DNA of 64,000 bases. Source: Staphylococcus devriesei (GTDB taxonomy: Bacteria; Bacillota; Bacilli; Staphylococcales; Staphylococcaceae). Below are positions 41,596-51,564 of this stretch, one piece after another. Position numbers and translations under genes: made by a program. The first letter of the stretch is position 1. The number at the start of each line of letters is the position of its first letter. Below the pieces are notes generated by a model. That model did no database searches, was not told the origin of the DNA, and was given only the letters and a program-made list of their open reading frames with translations. Where the stretch lies: assembly GCF_002902625.1 (NCBI RefSeq), contig NZ_PPRG01000002.1:1-64000 (forward strand), in the 5' to 3' direction.

Positions 41596-42551
41596 TTTGC
41601 ACTTCTCCTTTTAACAAGTAAGTAAATGAAATAGCTTCCGCCAATTAAATCAATGATTAAACTAAATTCTGTTGTGGCTTCAAATAAGTTTTCAACTACC
41701 CACTGTGCTGTAAATAAACTAATCCAACTGATTAAAATTGTTGCTGGTAAAATGTATTTATGTTCATAGGTTTTCATCAATTCATGTGCTAAGTTAACAG
41801 TTAAAAGCCCTAAAAATGTTACAGGACCAACTAATGCCGTGGAAATTGACACAAGCAACGCGACAATAATAAGCAGTAAACGTGTCATTTTTCCATAAGA
41901 CACACCAAGATTAATTGCTTGTGCTTTTCCAAGTAATAAAACATCTAAATACGGACGGAGTATAATGGTTATAATGATTAATAAAATTAAAAGAATACTA
42001 GATAAAAACACCAATCGTGAATTAGATGCTTCAAAACTCGCGAACATAGCACTTTGAACCGCTAAGAATGACTCCGGATCCATGATAAGTTGAATGAAAC
42101 TTGTGATACTGCGAAAGAATGTTCCAAGTACCACACCAATAAGCAATATAAAATAAACTGAAAAATTACCTAGTTTAAACATGCCTTCAAAAAGCAAAAG
42201 TGCGAATAATACCATTGCGACTAACGTAGTTAAAAAGTTTAAATACGCATTTGTGACAATAGCAGCTTGCGTTCCGACTAAAAAGACAGGCAATACTTTA
42301 ACGAATAAATAGACTGAATCTAGTCCCATAATAGATGGCGTCAATAGTCTATTGGTAGTTATAGCTTGGAATACAACTACTGAAGTACCTATGGCTCCGC
42401 CTACAATTAATATTAAAAATAGCTTTCTTAATCGACTTTGAAATTGATATTCAAAAATTTCGAAATCTAAGCCTACTAATAAATAAAAAATTGCCATACA
42501 AACTGTCGCAAAAATTAATATACCTATTTTCATATTAGAACTTATTTGCAT
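41592..42551 (-). CDS. sstB: SstB, siderophore ABC permease
   Basis: A 319-residue FecCD-type permease with about nine hydrophobic segments and GSSVVVFQAIT-like and GPVTFLGLLTVNLAHEL motifs, the latter the coupling region for the ATPase. It forms the membrane channel with SstA. It overlaps the end of sstA by 17 nt; an in-frame ATG at 42533, just after the sstA stop, is an alternative start. Confidence 0.92.
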   Translation of the reverse strand: MQISSNMKIGILIFATVCMAIFYLLVGLDFEIFEYQFQSRLRKLFLILIVGGAIGTSVVVFQAITTNRLLTPSIMGLDSVYLFVKVLPVFLVGTQAAIVTNAYLNFLTTLVAMVLFALLLFEGMFKLGNFSVYFILLIGVVLGTFFRSITSFIQLIMDPESFLAVQSAMFASFEASNSRLVFLSSILLILLIIITIILRPYLDVLLLGKAQAINLGVSYGKMTRLLLIIVALLVSISTALVGPVTFLGLLTVNLAHELMKTYEHKYILPATILISWISLFTAQWVVENLFEATTEFSLIIDLIGGSYFIYLLVKRRSAN

Positions 42552-43509
42552 ATTCTTTTCTGCCTTTCATTAGTAAGATTAGGAAAATAACTGTTCCGAA
42601 CACACCAATTGTTAAACCGATATTTATTTCATACGGATAAACAATTAATCTACCTATAATATCAGCTATTAATACAAAGATAGACCCAAGCATAAGGGTA
42701 TGAGGTAATGCGTGTTTCAAATGGTCTCCTCTAAAGATAGAAATAATATTAGGAACAATTAGCCCTAAGAATGGTAATGTCCCAACCGTAACCACTACTA
42801 ACGCAGTAAGTGCAGCAGTAATAAATAATGCTATATTAATGATTTTTTCATAACTTACACCTAAATTATGACTAAAGTCTTTTCCCATTCCTGCAATTGT
42901 AAAATGATTTGCGAATACAAATGCTACAATTAGAATTGGGATAACGAGATAAAGCACTTCATAACGCCCACTAGTGATAATCGCAAAATTCCCGTTTAGC
43001 CAGTTCCCAATACTTTGTAAAGCATTTGTTCTTAGTGCGATAAAAGTTGTGAAACTAGATACTATACCACCAATCATAATGCCTAATAAAGGTACAAAAA
43101 TAACTTCTTTAACACGAATAAAGTTAATTAATATAACAAATAAAAATGTCCCAGCCAAGCTTAGTGCTACTGCGAACAGTAGTTTAATTAGTATATGTCC
43201 GTGAGGAAAGAAGACGAGCGATAGTAGAATGCCTAACTTTGCCCACTCTACCGTTCCTGCAGTGGTAGGACTTACAAACTTATTTTGCATCATTTGTTGC
43301 ATAATTAGTCCAGCTAATGCAAGTGAACTTCCTGAAAGAAGGATACTAACTGTTCTAGGAATACGACTCGAGAACAAAATGTTTCTTTGTTCTTCGTTTA
43401 AATGGAATATATCTGCGAGGGAAAGTTGGCTTACCCCTACAAATAAGGAGATAATTGATAAAATCACTAACAAGATGAGTAGAATATAGCCTTTAAACAA
43501 AAACTTCAT
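42535..43509 (-). CDS. sstA: SstA, siderophore ABC permease
   Basis: A 324-residue FecCD-type permease with about nine hydrophobic segments and the family segments SRIPRTVSILLSGSSLALAG and GTLPFLGLIVPNIISI. It heads the sstABCD operon. A Fur box lies 54 bp upstream of its start, so iron limitation should induce the operon. Confidence 0.92.
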   Translation of the reverse strand: MKFLFKGYILLILLVILSIISLFVGVSQLSLADIFHLNEEQRNILFSSRIPRTVSILLSGSSLALAGLIMQQMMQNKFVSPTTAGTVEWAKLGILLSLVFFPHGHILIKLLFAVALSLAGTFLFVILINFIRVKEVIFVPLLGIMIGGIVSSFTTFIALRTNALQSIGNWLNGNFAIITSGRYEVLYLVIPILIVAFVFANHFTIAGMGKDFSHNLGVSYEKIINIALFITAALTALVVVTVGTLPFLGLIVPNIISIFRGDHLKHALPHTLMLGSIFVLIADIIGRLIVYPYEINIGLTIGVFGTVIFLILLMKGRKEYANKF

Positions 43510-43562
43510 TAGTAATTCCCCACAATTTGTAATATGTATTTAAAAAATAATATCCTTTAAAC

Positions 43563-43581
43563 GATAATGATTATCATTGTC
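43563..43581. promoter_or_regulatory. Fur box of the sst operon
   Basis: GATAATGATTATCATTGTC matches the 19-bp Fur consensus GATAATGATTATCATTATC at 18 of 19 positions. Confidence 0.85.
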
Positions 43582-43873
43582 GTCACTACTAATATTAAAG
43601 ATTACTATTACGAATTTCAATAGGTTTCCAGATATTTTTAAAATTATATTAAATTAAATGCTATGTTTTTTGGTAAAACAACTTTAATTATCATAAAGAC
43701 TAATATTTTTAAAAGGTGTAACGGTTAAAATGAGAAATTGGAATCTCGGAGTTCGTTCTAAAAAAGGGTTGATATTGAAATCTAGAGAGAAACGCTATAA
43801 TTAGCTAAATATAAAGGAGATGTGGTTTTACAGTCTCTTCCTTTTAATTAATTCTTGCCAAAATTAAAAGAAC

Positions 43874-43904
43874 TAGGACATTCCATAAGAATGCCCCAGT
43901 CCTA
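43874..43904 (-). terminator. nrdF terminator
   Basis: On the minus strand AGGACTGGGGCATTC pairs with GAATGTCCT (inner CATTC/GAATG, outer AGGAC/GTCCT) with bulged bases. AGTTCTTTTAATTTT follows. It is 14 nt after the nrdF stop. Confidence 0.65.
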
Positions 43905-43918
43905 CTTTAAGAAATATT

Positions 43919-44887
43919 TTATTTATCAAAAATGAAATCTTCATCTTGTAACGCTTCTACATTAAGCGCTAATGTGTAACCATCACCCTTAACTGAGAAG
44001 AAGTCATGGTTTTTAGTTGTAGTATCTAACGCATTTTCAATAATTGGATTGAATTCTTTTTCTTCAAAGTATGGTTCAAATCCAAGATTAGATAGTGCTT
44101 TGTTCCCATTATATTGAACATAGTTAAGCACATCTTCAGTTAAGCCAATATCATCATATAGCATATGAGTGTAAGAAACTTCATTGCTATATAATTCTTC
44201 TAATAATTTATACATTTCCTTATCAGCTTTTTGTTTTTCATTCTCAGAAAGTTCATTACGTAAACTTTGAGCATCTAAGCCAGTAAATACGCCATGGATA
44301 GATTCATCAAGTAAAATCTTTCTAATAATTTCACCAGATGTAGTCATTTTACCTTGTCCAGCAAGGTATAGAGGATAATAGAAACCTGAGTAGAATAAAA
44401 ATGTTTCTAGGAACACACTAGATACTCTGGCAATGTATTGATCAAAGATAGAAGCTTCTTTACCCCATAATTTATGATAGTTTTCAATAATTTTATCAGA
44501 TTTATATTTTAAATGAGGCTCTTCAATTACCCATGTATCTAATAAATAATCTGTCTCGCTAGATGGCAATAACGTTGTAAAAATATGTGAGTAACTCTTG
44601 GCATGAATTTGTTCCATCATAGCCATGAAAGAATAAACTGCTTTTTTACGTAAATCAGTAGTATGTAACATGATTAACGGCATGCCATCGTCTGCTTGAT
44701 GCGTATCTAAACCTGTTAATCCTGCTAATGCACGTTTAAATGTATTTTTCTCATCATCAGTTAATGTCTTCCAACTCGCAATATCCTTTGATACTTTAAA
44801 TTCTGTTTCTACCCACATTTGGGAGATGTTTTGACGCCAGAACATGTTTGTCATATCTTCTTGAGTGTTCCAATTGACGGCCTTCAT
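43919..44887 (-). CDS. nrdF: Class Ib ribonucleotide reductase, small subunit
   Basis: The 322-residue product carries the dimetal site and radical tyrosine region of NrdF: TGLDTHQADDG, MAMMEQIHAKSYSHIF, and EEIIRKILLDESIHG-type ligands (GEIIRKILLDESIHGVF). It holds the Mn or Fe tyrosyl cofactor and passes the radical to NrdE. AAGGAGG lies just upstream of ATG 44887. It is 201 nt downstream of nrdE, and that gap contains a large foldable element. Confidence 0.97.
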   Translation of the reverse strand: MKAVNWNTQEDMTNMFWRQNISQMWVETEFKVSKDIASWKTLTDDEKNTFKRALAGLTGLDTHQADDGMPLIMLHTTDLRKKAVYSFMAMMEQIHAKSYSHIFTTLLPSSETDYLLDTWVIEEPHLKYKSDKIIENYHKLWGKEASIFDQYIARVSSVFLETFLFYSGFYYPLYLAGQGKMTTSGEIIRKILLDESIHGVFTGLDAQSLRNELSENEKQKADKEMYKLLEELYSNEVSYTHMLYDDIGLTEDVLNYVQYNGNKALSNLGFEPYFEEKEFNPIIENALDTTTKNHDFFSVKGDGYTLALNVEALQDEDFIFDK

Positions 44888-44931
44888 TAAAAATTCCTCC
44901 TTTATTATTAAAAACCTAAATTACATTAATT

Positions 44932-45057
44932 AAGAGGACAAGGTACGGGCTTAAGACTAGGGGCTATTAACACTATGCATACTAGAAAGCCGTTGAAAAC
45001 GACTCTTTACTAGCAACCTACTGACTGAGCCTTAAGCGCTATACCTTCTATCCTCTT
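44932..45057 (-). ncRNA. Candidate structured RNA between nrdE and nrdF
   Basis: On the nrd transcript a closed multi-part fold can be drawn. P1 pairs AAGAGGA (45057-45051) with TCCTCTT (44938-44932). P1a pairs AAGGTA (45047-45042) with TACCTT (44945-44940). P2 pairs CTTAAG (45036-45031) with CTTAAG (44955-44950), extended by GCT/AGC across a bulge. A three-part hairpin closes the centre: CTAG/CTAG, AAAG/CTTT and CGTT/AACG with a 3-nt loop, 45013-44982. I do not recognise the family. It has no T run after it, so it is not a plain terminator. It may set NrdE:NrdF ratio, mark an RNA-processing site, or bind a regulator. Confidence 0.55.
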
Positions 45058-45088
45058 TTATTTCTATCTTTAGATGGATTTATTTATA

Positions 45089-47194
45089 TTAAATTGAACA
45101 ACTTGTACATTCTTCTACACTTAATAATTTATTACGAGTATAGTATAAAGATTTCAGTCCTCTATGGTGAGCATATACGTATAATCTAGATAATTCGCGT
45201 GTGGAAATTTCAGAGTTAACGTATAGGATAGTTGAAATTCCTTGATCCACATGTGTTTGAATCGTAGCAATCAAATCAATAAGTTTCATTTGATCTGTGT
45301 TAAATGCTGATTTGTAATACCACATTGTTTCAGGTGATAAGAATGGCATTGGATAAAATGTTTCAGCATTACCATAAGTACGACGTTCAATTTGGTCTAC
45401 AATTGGCATCACTGAACTTGTCGCATTTTGCACATAAGAAATACTTTGAGTCGGTGCAATTGCAAGTCTATAAGCATGGTATAAACCATGCTCTTCTACT
45501 GATTGTTGTAATGCTTTCCAATCTTCAGCAGTAGGAATCTCGATATTCTCAAATAAGCGTTTAACTTTTTCATATTGAGGTTTGAATTCTTGCGATGTAT
45601 AAAATTCGAAATATTTACCATTAGCATAATCCGATTTATCAAAATCTTGATACACTTCTCCACGTTCTTTTGCAATTTCCATTGAGCGTTCAATAGAATA
45701 ATAATTCATCATCATGAAGAAGATATTAGCAAAATCTTTTGCTTCTTCTGACTCATAGCCAATTTTATTTTTAGCTAGATAACCGTGTAAATTCATTACT
45801 CCTAGGCCAACTGAATGTAATTCACTGTTCGCTTTTCTTACGCCAGGTGCATTTTGGATATTAGCTTCATCGCTTACCACTGTTAATGCATCCATACCAA
45901 TGTGTACTGAATCTTTAAACTTACCAGTTTCCATTACATTAACAATATTTAGTGAACCTAAGTTACAAGAAATATCACGTTTAATTTCATCTTCAATACC
46001 ATAGTCATTAATTACCGAAGTTTCTTGTAATTGGAAAATTTCAGTACATAAATTACTCATTTTAATTTGACCGATATTTGAATTGGCATGAACTTTATTC
46101 GCATTATCTTTAAACATTAGATATGGATAACCTGATTGCAATTGAGTTTGAGCAATCGTATTGAGCATTTCTCTAGCGTCTTTTTTCTTTTTAACAATGT
46201 TAGGATTAGCAACCATATCATCGTAATATTTCTCTAGATCGATATCATCTAAAGTCACACCGTACTCTTGTTTTACAGTATGAGGCGCAAACATATAGAA
46301 GTCTTTACCTTCTTTAGCTAAATCAAAGAATTTTGAAGGTACAATTAAACCAGTTGAAATAGTAGATAAACGTAAATCTTCATCAGCATTTACTTTTTTA
46401 GTATCTAAGAATTCTTCAACATCATAATGGAAGATATTTAAATAGACTGCTCCTGCGCCAGGACGTTGTCCTAATTGGTCAGCGTAACTGAAACCACCTT
46501 CAAGTGCCTTAGCTACTGGTAATACGCCTTTAGCAACACCTTTAATTCCTTTAATTGCTTCTCCACGTGCGCGCAATTTAGAAAGATTGATTGCTACACC
46601 GCCACCAATTTTACTTAGTTGTTTCGCCGTTGAATCGATAAAGTTAATTGAGTTTAAGCTATCATCGACTTCTAATAAGAAACATGACACTAATTCACCA
46701 CGGCGTGCACGTCCAGCATTTAGGAATGTTGGTGTAGCTGGTTGATAGCGTTGTTCAACCATAGCTAAAATAAACTGTTTAGCTTGTTGCTTATTACCGC
46801 TAGCCAAATACAATGCTACTATCGCTACATGTTGATTGTAGTCTTCTAAAAATTGAGTTTTATCATTAGTTTTTAATGCATAATCTTTATAAAATTTACT
46901 TGCTGACATGTAGCTAGCAAACTCAAAGTTAATAGATTTAGCAAATTCTGTAATTTCAATTAAGTCCTCTTCACTATATATTTCGAAGACATTAAAATAA
47001 AAATTATTGTCTACTAAATAGTGTAAACGTTCAATCTCATTGTCGAAATAAATTGTTTTATCATGAATTTCTTCTAGATAGACTTTTAATGCTTCTTGAT
47101 CTTTTTCTAAATTAAAGAAACCATTATCTTTACGCTTTGTAACTTCATTATTCAACTCAATATGATTGTATTTTTTCTCGTCCATAATCTTCAT
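45089..47194 (-). CDS. nrdE: Class Ib ribonucleotide reductase, large subunit
   Basis: The 701-residue catalytic subunit has the active-site cysteines in [23 protein letters not shown] and [11 protein letters not shown], and the C-terminal redox pair in EECTSCSI. No N-terminal ATP-cone is evident, as usual for class Ib. It reduces ribonucleoside diphosphates. ATG 47194 follows AAGGTGGGG by about 8 nt and overlaps nrdI by 38 nt; ATG 47185 is also possible. It is co-transcribed with nrdI and nrdF. Confidence 0.96.
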   Translation of the reverse strand: MKIMDEKKYNHIELNNEVTKRKDNGFFNLEKDQEALKVYLEEIHDKTIYFDNEIERLHYLVDNNFYFNVFEIYSEEDLIEITEFAKSINFEFASYMSASKFYKDYALKTNDKTQFLEDYNQHVAIVALYLASGNKQQAKQFILAMVEQRYQPATPTFLNAGRARRGELVSCFLLEVDDSLNSINFIDSTAKQLSKIGGGVAINLSKLRARGEAIKGIKGVAKGVLPVAKALEGGFSYADQLGQRPGAGAVYLNIFHYDVEEFLDTKKVNADEDLRLSTISTGLIVPSKFFDLAKEGKDFYMFAPHTVKQEYGVTLDDIDLEKYYDDMVANPNIVKKKKDAREMLNTIAQTQLQSGYPYLMFKDNANKVHANSNIGQIKMSNLCTEIFQLQETSVINDYGIEDEIKRDISCNLGSLNIVNVMETGKFKDSVHIGMDALTVVSDEANIQNAPGVRKANSELHSVGLGVMNLHGYLAKNKIGYESEEAKDFANIFFMMMNYYSIERSMEIAKERGEVYQDFDKSDYANGKYFEFYTSQEFKPQYEKVKRLFENIEIPTAEDWKALQQSVEEHGLYHAYRLAIAPTQSISYVQNATSSVMPIVDQIERRTYGNAETFYPMPFLSPETMWYYKSAFNTDQMKLIDLIATIQTHVDQGISTILYVNSEISTRELSRLYVYAHHRGLKSLYYTRNKLLSVEECTSCSI

Positions 47195-47555
47195 TAAAAT
47201 GCCCCACCTTATTTTTAAATTCAATAACATCTTTGTTGGTACCTTGTACTTCAAACTTCATTAATAAAGGCACGTCATACGATTCAGAAATCGTTTGCCC
47301 TGCTTTAGCAAAGTTCTGACCCCAATTACGATTACCACTCGCTGCTACGGCACGTAAGTTGAGATGATTAACTTCTAGAAATGATTGCACTTCCTGAGGC
47401 ACCTCGCCAAATCCGATTGTTCCAGTCACTAAAATATAAGGCTCATTAATAATGTCCTTACAATTATCTTTAGTAATTTCCATTACATCTGTCAGTTCAC
47501 TTCGTTTTATAAATCTACGTACATTTCCAGAAAAAGAAAAATAAACTACCTTCAT
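47157..47555 (-). CDS. nrdI: NrdI flavodoxin
   Basis: The 132-residue flavodoxin-like protein begins [18 protein letters not shown], the FMN phosphate loop, and continues with [17 protein letters not shown] and [15 protein letters not shown]. NrdI supplies the oxidant for the Mn-tyrosyl cofactor of NrdF. ATG 47555 is chosen over the longer frame because GGAAGG lies close upstream. It is first in nrdI-nrdE-nrdF. The predicted promoter is about 320 nt upstream, leaving a long leader. Confidence 0.95.
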   Translation of the reverse strand: MKVVYFSFSGNVRRFIKRSELTDVMEITKDNCKDIINEPYILVTGTIGFGEVPQEVQSFLEVNHLNLRAVAASGNRNWGQNFAKAGQTISESYDVPLLMKFEVQGTNKDVIEFKNKVGHFNEDYGREKIQSY

Positions 47556-47870
47556 TGGAACGCCTTCCTTCGTCAATCTATATAATTAATTAAAAAGAAG
47601 TTCTCTTAGATACATAAGAAAACTGTCCAAAATGAATACGATATATTTTTCGACATTTATAATTTAGTCGACAAGCTAATAGTTCATTTAGTTAAAATAA
47701 TTACTTGGATTATTTAACCACTACATATAGTGTTTAAACTAAAATATCTTATCATTTATTTTACGTAGCTCGTTCGTATTAATAGCGTTAATTTAAGGAA
47801 AATCTTAGTTGAAAGAGTGTGAAATTTCCTTTAAATTGAATTATTTATATCACTCTCAAAACATCTATAA

Positions 47871-47918
47871 ACACAACATATTGTGTTCGATTTCTAAAAC
47901 CAACACTATATTCTGTGT
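47871..47918 (-). promoter_or_regulatory. nrd promoter with paired NrdR boxes
   Basis: ACACAACATATTGTGT (47871-47886) and ACACTATATTCTGTGT (47903-47918) fit the NrdR-box pattern acaCwAtATaTwGtgt and start 32 bp apart, about three helical turns. On the minus strand -35 TTGGTT (47903-47898) and -10 TATGTT (47880-47875), 17 bp apart, overlap the boxes. NrdR would repress nrdIEF when dATP is abundant. Confidence 0.75.
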
Positions 47919-48221
47919 TTTATTATACAGAATTGCTCCTGCAATTAAAAGTCACTATTTAGTGACAAAAGTTCGTGAAAATCGTAGAACGTGCGTCACG
48001 ACGAACTTAAATTCATCCAAAATTTTTATTTTATAATTCCGAGCAATTTTACTTGCATTTTAAAAAATAATGGTAACTATTGAGTTATCAACGTTCTTAA
48101 AGGTTATCATTTTATTCTGACAATATATTTTGCACCGTTATTTAAAAACTTTTCATTTTTAAATTAAAAACACGAATATAATTCGTTGCTTTGATATGAA
48201 AAGATAAGTTTATATTTATAT

Positions 48222-48235
48222 AGAACGTTTGTTCG
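48222..48235. promoter_or_regulatory. LexA-like site upstream of the DMT transporter
   Basis: Reading the minus strand, CGAACAAACGTTCT fits the LexA consensus at 13 of 14 positions and differs from the uvrBA box only in its last two bases. It is about 108 bp upstream of the start. Confidence 0.4.
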
Positions 48236-48342
48236 TATTAAAATCATAATATAACTCCCTTCTTATTGCAAGTACTTATGCAAGAGCAAATGAAGTGTGC
48301 TACTATATATACGGTAATTTTTTAAAAATGAGGCGATAAACC

Positions 48343-49227
48343 TTGAATTCAAAAGTTAAAGGAATCATTGCTATTCTTATTTCGGCTATAGGTTTTAGTT
48401 TTATGTCTGTCTTTTTTAGATTAGCTGGAGACTTGCCTGTATTTCAAAAATCTTTAGCTAGAAATTTCGTTGCAATGTTTATTCCATTATTTTTTATATT
48501 TAAATATAAACAGCCTATGTTCGGAAAATTAAGCAGCCAACCACTCTTAATTACACGCTCGACATTAGGGCTTATAGGTGTGTTATTGAATATTTACGCT
48601 ATCGATCATATGGTGTTAAGTGATGCCGATACTTTAATGAAACTTAATCCCTTTTGGACTATTCTACTCAGTTTAATTTTTCTCAATGAAAAGGTTCGTA
48701 AATATCAAATCATCGCAATGATAGTAGCTATATTTGGTATGCTTTTCATCGTTAAACCAGAATTTTCATCAACTATGATCACCTCTCTATCAGGGTTATT
48801 TTCAGGTATCTTCGCCGCTTCAGCTTATACTTGTGTGCGGGCATTAAGCACTAGAGAAGCACCTTATACAATCGTGTTTTATTTTTCATTATTTTCTGTA
48901 GTCGTTTTAATTCCTTTTTCAATCGTGACATTCGAACCAATGTCTTCAATTCAAATGATTTATCTACTAGGTGCCGGTCTTTCAGCCGCAGTTGGACAAA
49001 TTGGCATCACTTTAGCTTATAGTTTCGCCCCTGCAAAAGATATTTCTATCTTTACGTATGCGTCTATTATCTTTACAGCTATATTTGGCTTTATTTTATT
49101 CGGAGAAACGCCTGATTTCTATGCATTAATGGGTTATGTCATTATTATCGGTGCTAGTTACTACATGTTTGAAAAGGCGCGACGCCAACGTGTATTACCA
49201 GAACAATATAACAATACTAAGGAGTGA
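48343..49227 (+). CDS. DMT-superfamily (EamA) transporter
   Basis: A 294-residue membrane protein with about ten hydrophobic segments in two EamA halves (about 5-135 and 150-280). Motifs include [20 protein letters not shown] and [20 protein letters not shown]. The start is TTG 48343 with GAGGCGAT upstream. queF follows with overlap of its possible GTG start, so the pair is co-transcribed. Export or import of a small metabolite is likely. A link to queuosine precursors is suggested only by the neighbour. Confidence 0.8.
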   Translation: MNSKVKGIIAILISAIGFSFMSVFFRLAGDLPVFQKSLARNFVAMFIPLFFIFKYKQPMFGKLSSQPLLITRSTLGLIGVLLNIYAIDHMVLSDADTLMKLNPFWTILLSLIFLNEKVRKYQIIAMIVAIFGMLFIVKPEFSSTMITSLSGLFSGIFAASAYTCVRALSTREAPYTIVFYFSLFSVVVLIPFSIVTFEPMSSIQMIYLLGAGLSAAVGQIGITLAYSFAPAKDISIFTYASIIFTAIFGFILFGETPDFYALMGYVIIIGASYYMFEKARRQRVLPEQYNNTKE

Positions 49228-49232
49228 GTATA

Positions 49233-49733
49233 TTGACTCAAGGAAGACAAAAAGAAGATTTACAAGATATTACGTTATTAGGCAATCAAAACAATAAATA
49301 CGAATTTGACTATACACCCGAAGTACTGGAAACTTTTGAGAATAAACATCAAGGACGCGATTACTTTGTAAAGTTTAATTGCCCAGAATTTACTTCTCTC
49401 TGCCCTATTACAGGTCAACCAGATTTTGCAACAATTTATATTTCATATATTCCAAATATAAAAATGGTTGAGTCTAAATCATTAAAACTTTATTTATTTA
49501 GTTTTAGAAATCATGGTGATTTTCACGAAGATTGTATGAATATAATAATGAATGATTTGATTCAGTTGATGGATCCTCATTATATTGAAGTTTGGGGTAA
49601 ATTCACTCCACGTGGTGGTATTTCCATCGATCCATACACAAATTATGGCCGCCCAAATTCTAAATATGAAAAAATGGCTGAACATCGTTTAATGAACCAT
49701 GACATGTATCCAGAAAAAATTGATAATCGTTAA
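49233..49733 (+). CDS. queF: NADPH-dependent 7-cyano-7-deazaguanine reductase
   Basis: The 166-residue product is a type I (single T-fold) QueF. It has the nucleophile Cys and partner Asp in [18 protein letters not shown] and the QueF motif [21 protein letters not shown]. It reduces preQ0 to preQ1 in queuosine synthesis. TTG 49233 is preferred since AAGGAG lies 8 nt upstream; GTG 49224 overlaps the ribosome binding site. No queC/D/E genes are nearby in this window. Confidence 0.93.
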   Translation: MTQGRQKEDLQDITLLGNQNNKYEFDYTPEVLETFENKHQGRDYFVKFNCPEFTSLCPITGQPDFATIYISYIPNIKMVESKSLKLYLFSFRNHGDFHEDCMNIIMNDLIQLMDPHYIEVWGKFTPRGGISIDPYTNYGRPNSKYEKMAEHRLMNHDMYPEKIDNR

Positions 49734-50044
49734 GTAAAAATTTGTTATTCCACTAAATTGTTTGACAATTTAGTGGAATTTTTTTATTTTTTGGTTAATT
49801 TCCTTAAATTTACTATTGCCTATTAAAGAATTAAAGCGTATTTTATTAATATCCCTAATTTTCTATAAGAATATAGTAAATATAAATAACAAACTTTATT
49901 CTTAATAGATAGATTAATATTTAAAAACAGACTGAAAATTCTAAAAATTTCTATTTTTACGAAATCATTTTATTATTTATGATTCCTAAAAGCTGTATTT
50001 TAGTAAGATTTAGTCATTAAGTGAAAGAAAGGGTTGGGAAACTT
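49734..50044. other. Gap between queF and the first peptide transporter
   Basis: This 311-nt AT-rich stretch holds the queF terminator and presumably the peptide-transporter promoter. I saw no other feature. Confidence 0.4.
49747..49779 (+). terminator. queF terminator
   Basis: ATTCCACTAAATTG and CAATTTAGTGGAAT form a perfect 14-bp stem followed by a run of T. Confidence 0.88.
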
Positions 50045-51550
50045 ATGACAACAAACAATACTCATGAACAAGCAGTTCAATCAATTCCTCAGAGAGGATT
50101 TTTCGGGCATCCTAGAGGATTAGGTGTTCTTTTCTTTGTAGAGTTCTGGGAAAGATTTAGTTACTATGGCATGCGTGCTATGCTTATCTTCTACATGTAC
50201 TTTGCAATTAAAGATGGTGGTTTAGGTATCGATCAAACGACTGCAATGTCAATCATGTCAGTTTATGGTGCACTTATCTACATGTCATCAATTCCTGGCG
50301 CATGGGTTGCAGATAGACTTGTAGGAACACGTGGCGCTACGCTTATAGGTGCAATACTAATCATCCTAGGTCACATTTGTTTAAGCTTACCTTTTGCAAT
50401 GTTCGGCTTATTCTCTTCAATGTTCTTTATCATTATTGGTTCAGGTTTAATGAAACCTAATATTTCAAATGTCGTTGGTCGTTTGTACCCTGAAAATGAT
50501 ACACGTATGGATGCTGGATTTGTTATTTTCTACATGTCAGTTAACCTAGGTGCCTTAATCTCACCTATCATCCTACAACATTTCATTAATATTAAAAACT
50601 TCCACGCTGGTTTCTCAATTGCCGCTATCGGTATGGCATTAGGACTTGTTTGGTATATGCTTTTCAATAAGAAAAATTTAGGTAGTGTGGGCATGAAACC
50701 TACCAATCCACTAACTTCTGAAGAAAAAAGAAGATACGGATTAATCGTCGGTAGCGTAGTTGCTATTATCATCGTCGTATTATTAGTTACATATTACACT
50801 CAAACTTTATCATTCAATTTAATTAGCAACACTGTATTAGTACTCGGTATCGCTTTGCCTATCATCTACTTTACAACTATGATTCGTAGTAAAGAAGTGA
50901 CTGATGTAGAACGTTCTCGTGTTAAAGCGTTCATTCCATTATTTATTCTCGGAATGTTGTTCTGGGCTATTCAAGAACAAGGTTCTAACGTATTAAATAT
51001 TTACGGATTAGAACGTTCTGACATGCAAATGAACTTATTTGGTTGGAAGACAGGTTTTGGAGAAGCATGGTTCCAATCAATTAATCCACTATTCATTCTA
51101 TTGTTTGCCCCAGTTGTTTCAATGATTTGGTTAAAGATGGGTAAAAAACAACCAAGTTTACCAGTTAAATTTGGTCTCGGAACATTATTAGCCGGTGCTT
51201 CTTACATTTTAATTGGACTTATCGGTATGAGTTATGGTGATACACACTTCTCAGTTAACTGGGTTATCTTATCTTATGTCGTTTGTGTAATCGGCGAATT
51301 ATGTTTATCACCTACTGGTAATAGTGCCGCCGTTAAATTAGCACCTAAAGCATTTAACGCTCAAATGATGAGTATTTGGTTATTAACAAATGCATCAGCT
51401 CAAGCATTAAACGGCACGTTAGTTAAATTAATTAAACCATTAGGTCAAACTAATTACTTTATTTTCTTAGGTTCTGTTGCTATTGTCATTACAATCATCA
51501 TTTTAGCTTTCACTCCTAAGATTTCTAAAGCTATGAAAGGTATTCATTAA
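50045..51550 (+). CDS. dtpT: POT-family di/tripeptide transporter, copy 1
   Basis: A 501-residue transporter with about 12-14 hydrophobic segments. It has the POT signatures FFVEFWERFSYYGMRAMLIF (ExxERFxYY proton-coupling motif), GAWVADRLVGTRGAT, and GLMKPNISNVVGRLY. It imports di- and tripeptides with protons. ATG 50045 has AAAGGG upstream; the longer frame starting with GTG at 50021 overlaps that site. A second copy lies at 54828-56342. Confidence 0.93.
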   Translation: MTTNNTHEQAVQSIPQRGFFGHPRGLGVLFFVEFWERFSYYGMRAMLIFYMYFAIKDGGLGIDQTTAMSIMSVYGALIYMSSIPGAWVADRLVGTRGATLIGAILIILGHICLSLPFAMFGLFSSMFFIIIGSGLMKPNISNVVGRLYPENDTRMDAGFVIFYMSVNLGALISPIILQHFINIKNFHAGFSIAAIGMALGLVWYMLFNKKNLGSVGMKPTNPLTSEEKRRYGLIVGSVVAIIIVVLLVTYYTQTLSFNLISNTVLVLGIALPIIYFTTMIRSKEVTDVERSRVKAFIPLFILGMLFWAIQEQGSNVLNIYGLERSDMQMNLFGWKTGFGEAWFQSINPLFILLFAPVVSMIWLKMGKKQPSLPVKFGLGTLLAGASYILIGLIGMSYGDTHFSVNWVILSYVVCVIGELCLSPTGNSAAVKLAPKAFNAQMMSIWLLTNASAQALNGTLVKLIKPLGQTNYFIFLGSVAIVITIIILAFTPKISKAMKGIH

Positions 51551-51564
51551 TCTATTCCATCATT

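Larger units (their letters stand above)
43510..43918. other. Gap between sstA and nrdF
   Basis: This 409-nt stretch holds the sst promoter and Fur box at the left and the nrdF terminator at the right. In between is a 24-codon plus-strand ORF (43730-43804, MRNWNLGVRSKKGLILKSRE...) with AAAGGTG 11 nt upstream. A weak AAAGGAGA/TCTCTTCCTTT hairpin follows it at about 43813-43843. I do not call this ORF a gene. Confidence 0.4.
47577..48342. other. Long divergent control region between nrdI and the DMT transporter
   Basis: This 766-nt stretch has no supported gene. It holds the paired NrdR boxes with a promoter, a third NrdR-like palindrome at 47718-47733, a short inverted repeat GTCACTATTTAGTGAC (47951-47966) and a LexA-like site (48222-48235). 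No riboswitch was recognised. Confidence 0.5.

Noticed and set aside
44932-45057. Group I intron remnant or terminator between nrdE and nrdF
   Set aside because: No P7/P3 core-like sequences or endonuclease ORF can be seen, the length is far too short for an intron, both flanking genes are whole, and no T run follows the stem.
45304-45534. 76-residue plus-strand ORF opposite nrdE
   Set aside because: It is a shadow frame of nrdE with no ribosome binding site.
47951-47966. GTCACTATTTAGTGAC as a regulatory site
   Set aside because: It is a short dyad in AT-rich DNA with no known regulator match. It is noted only in the gap description.
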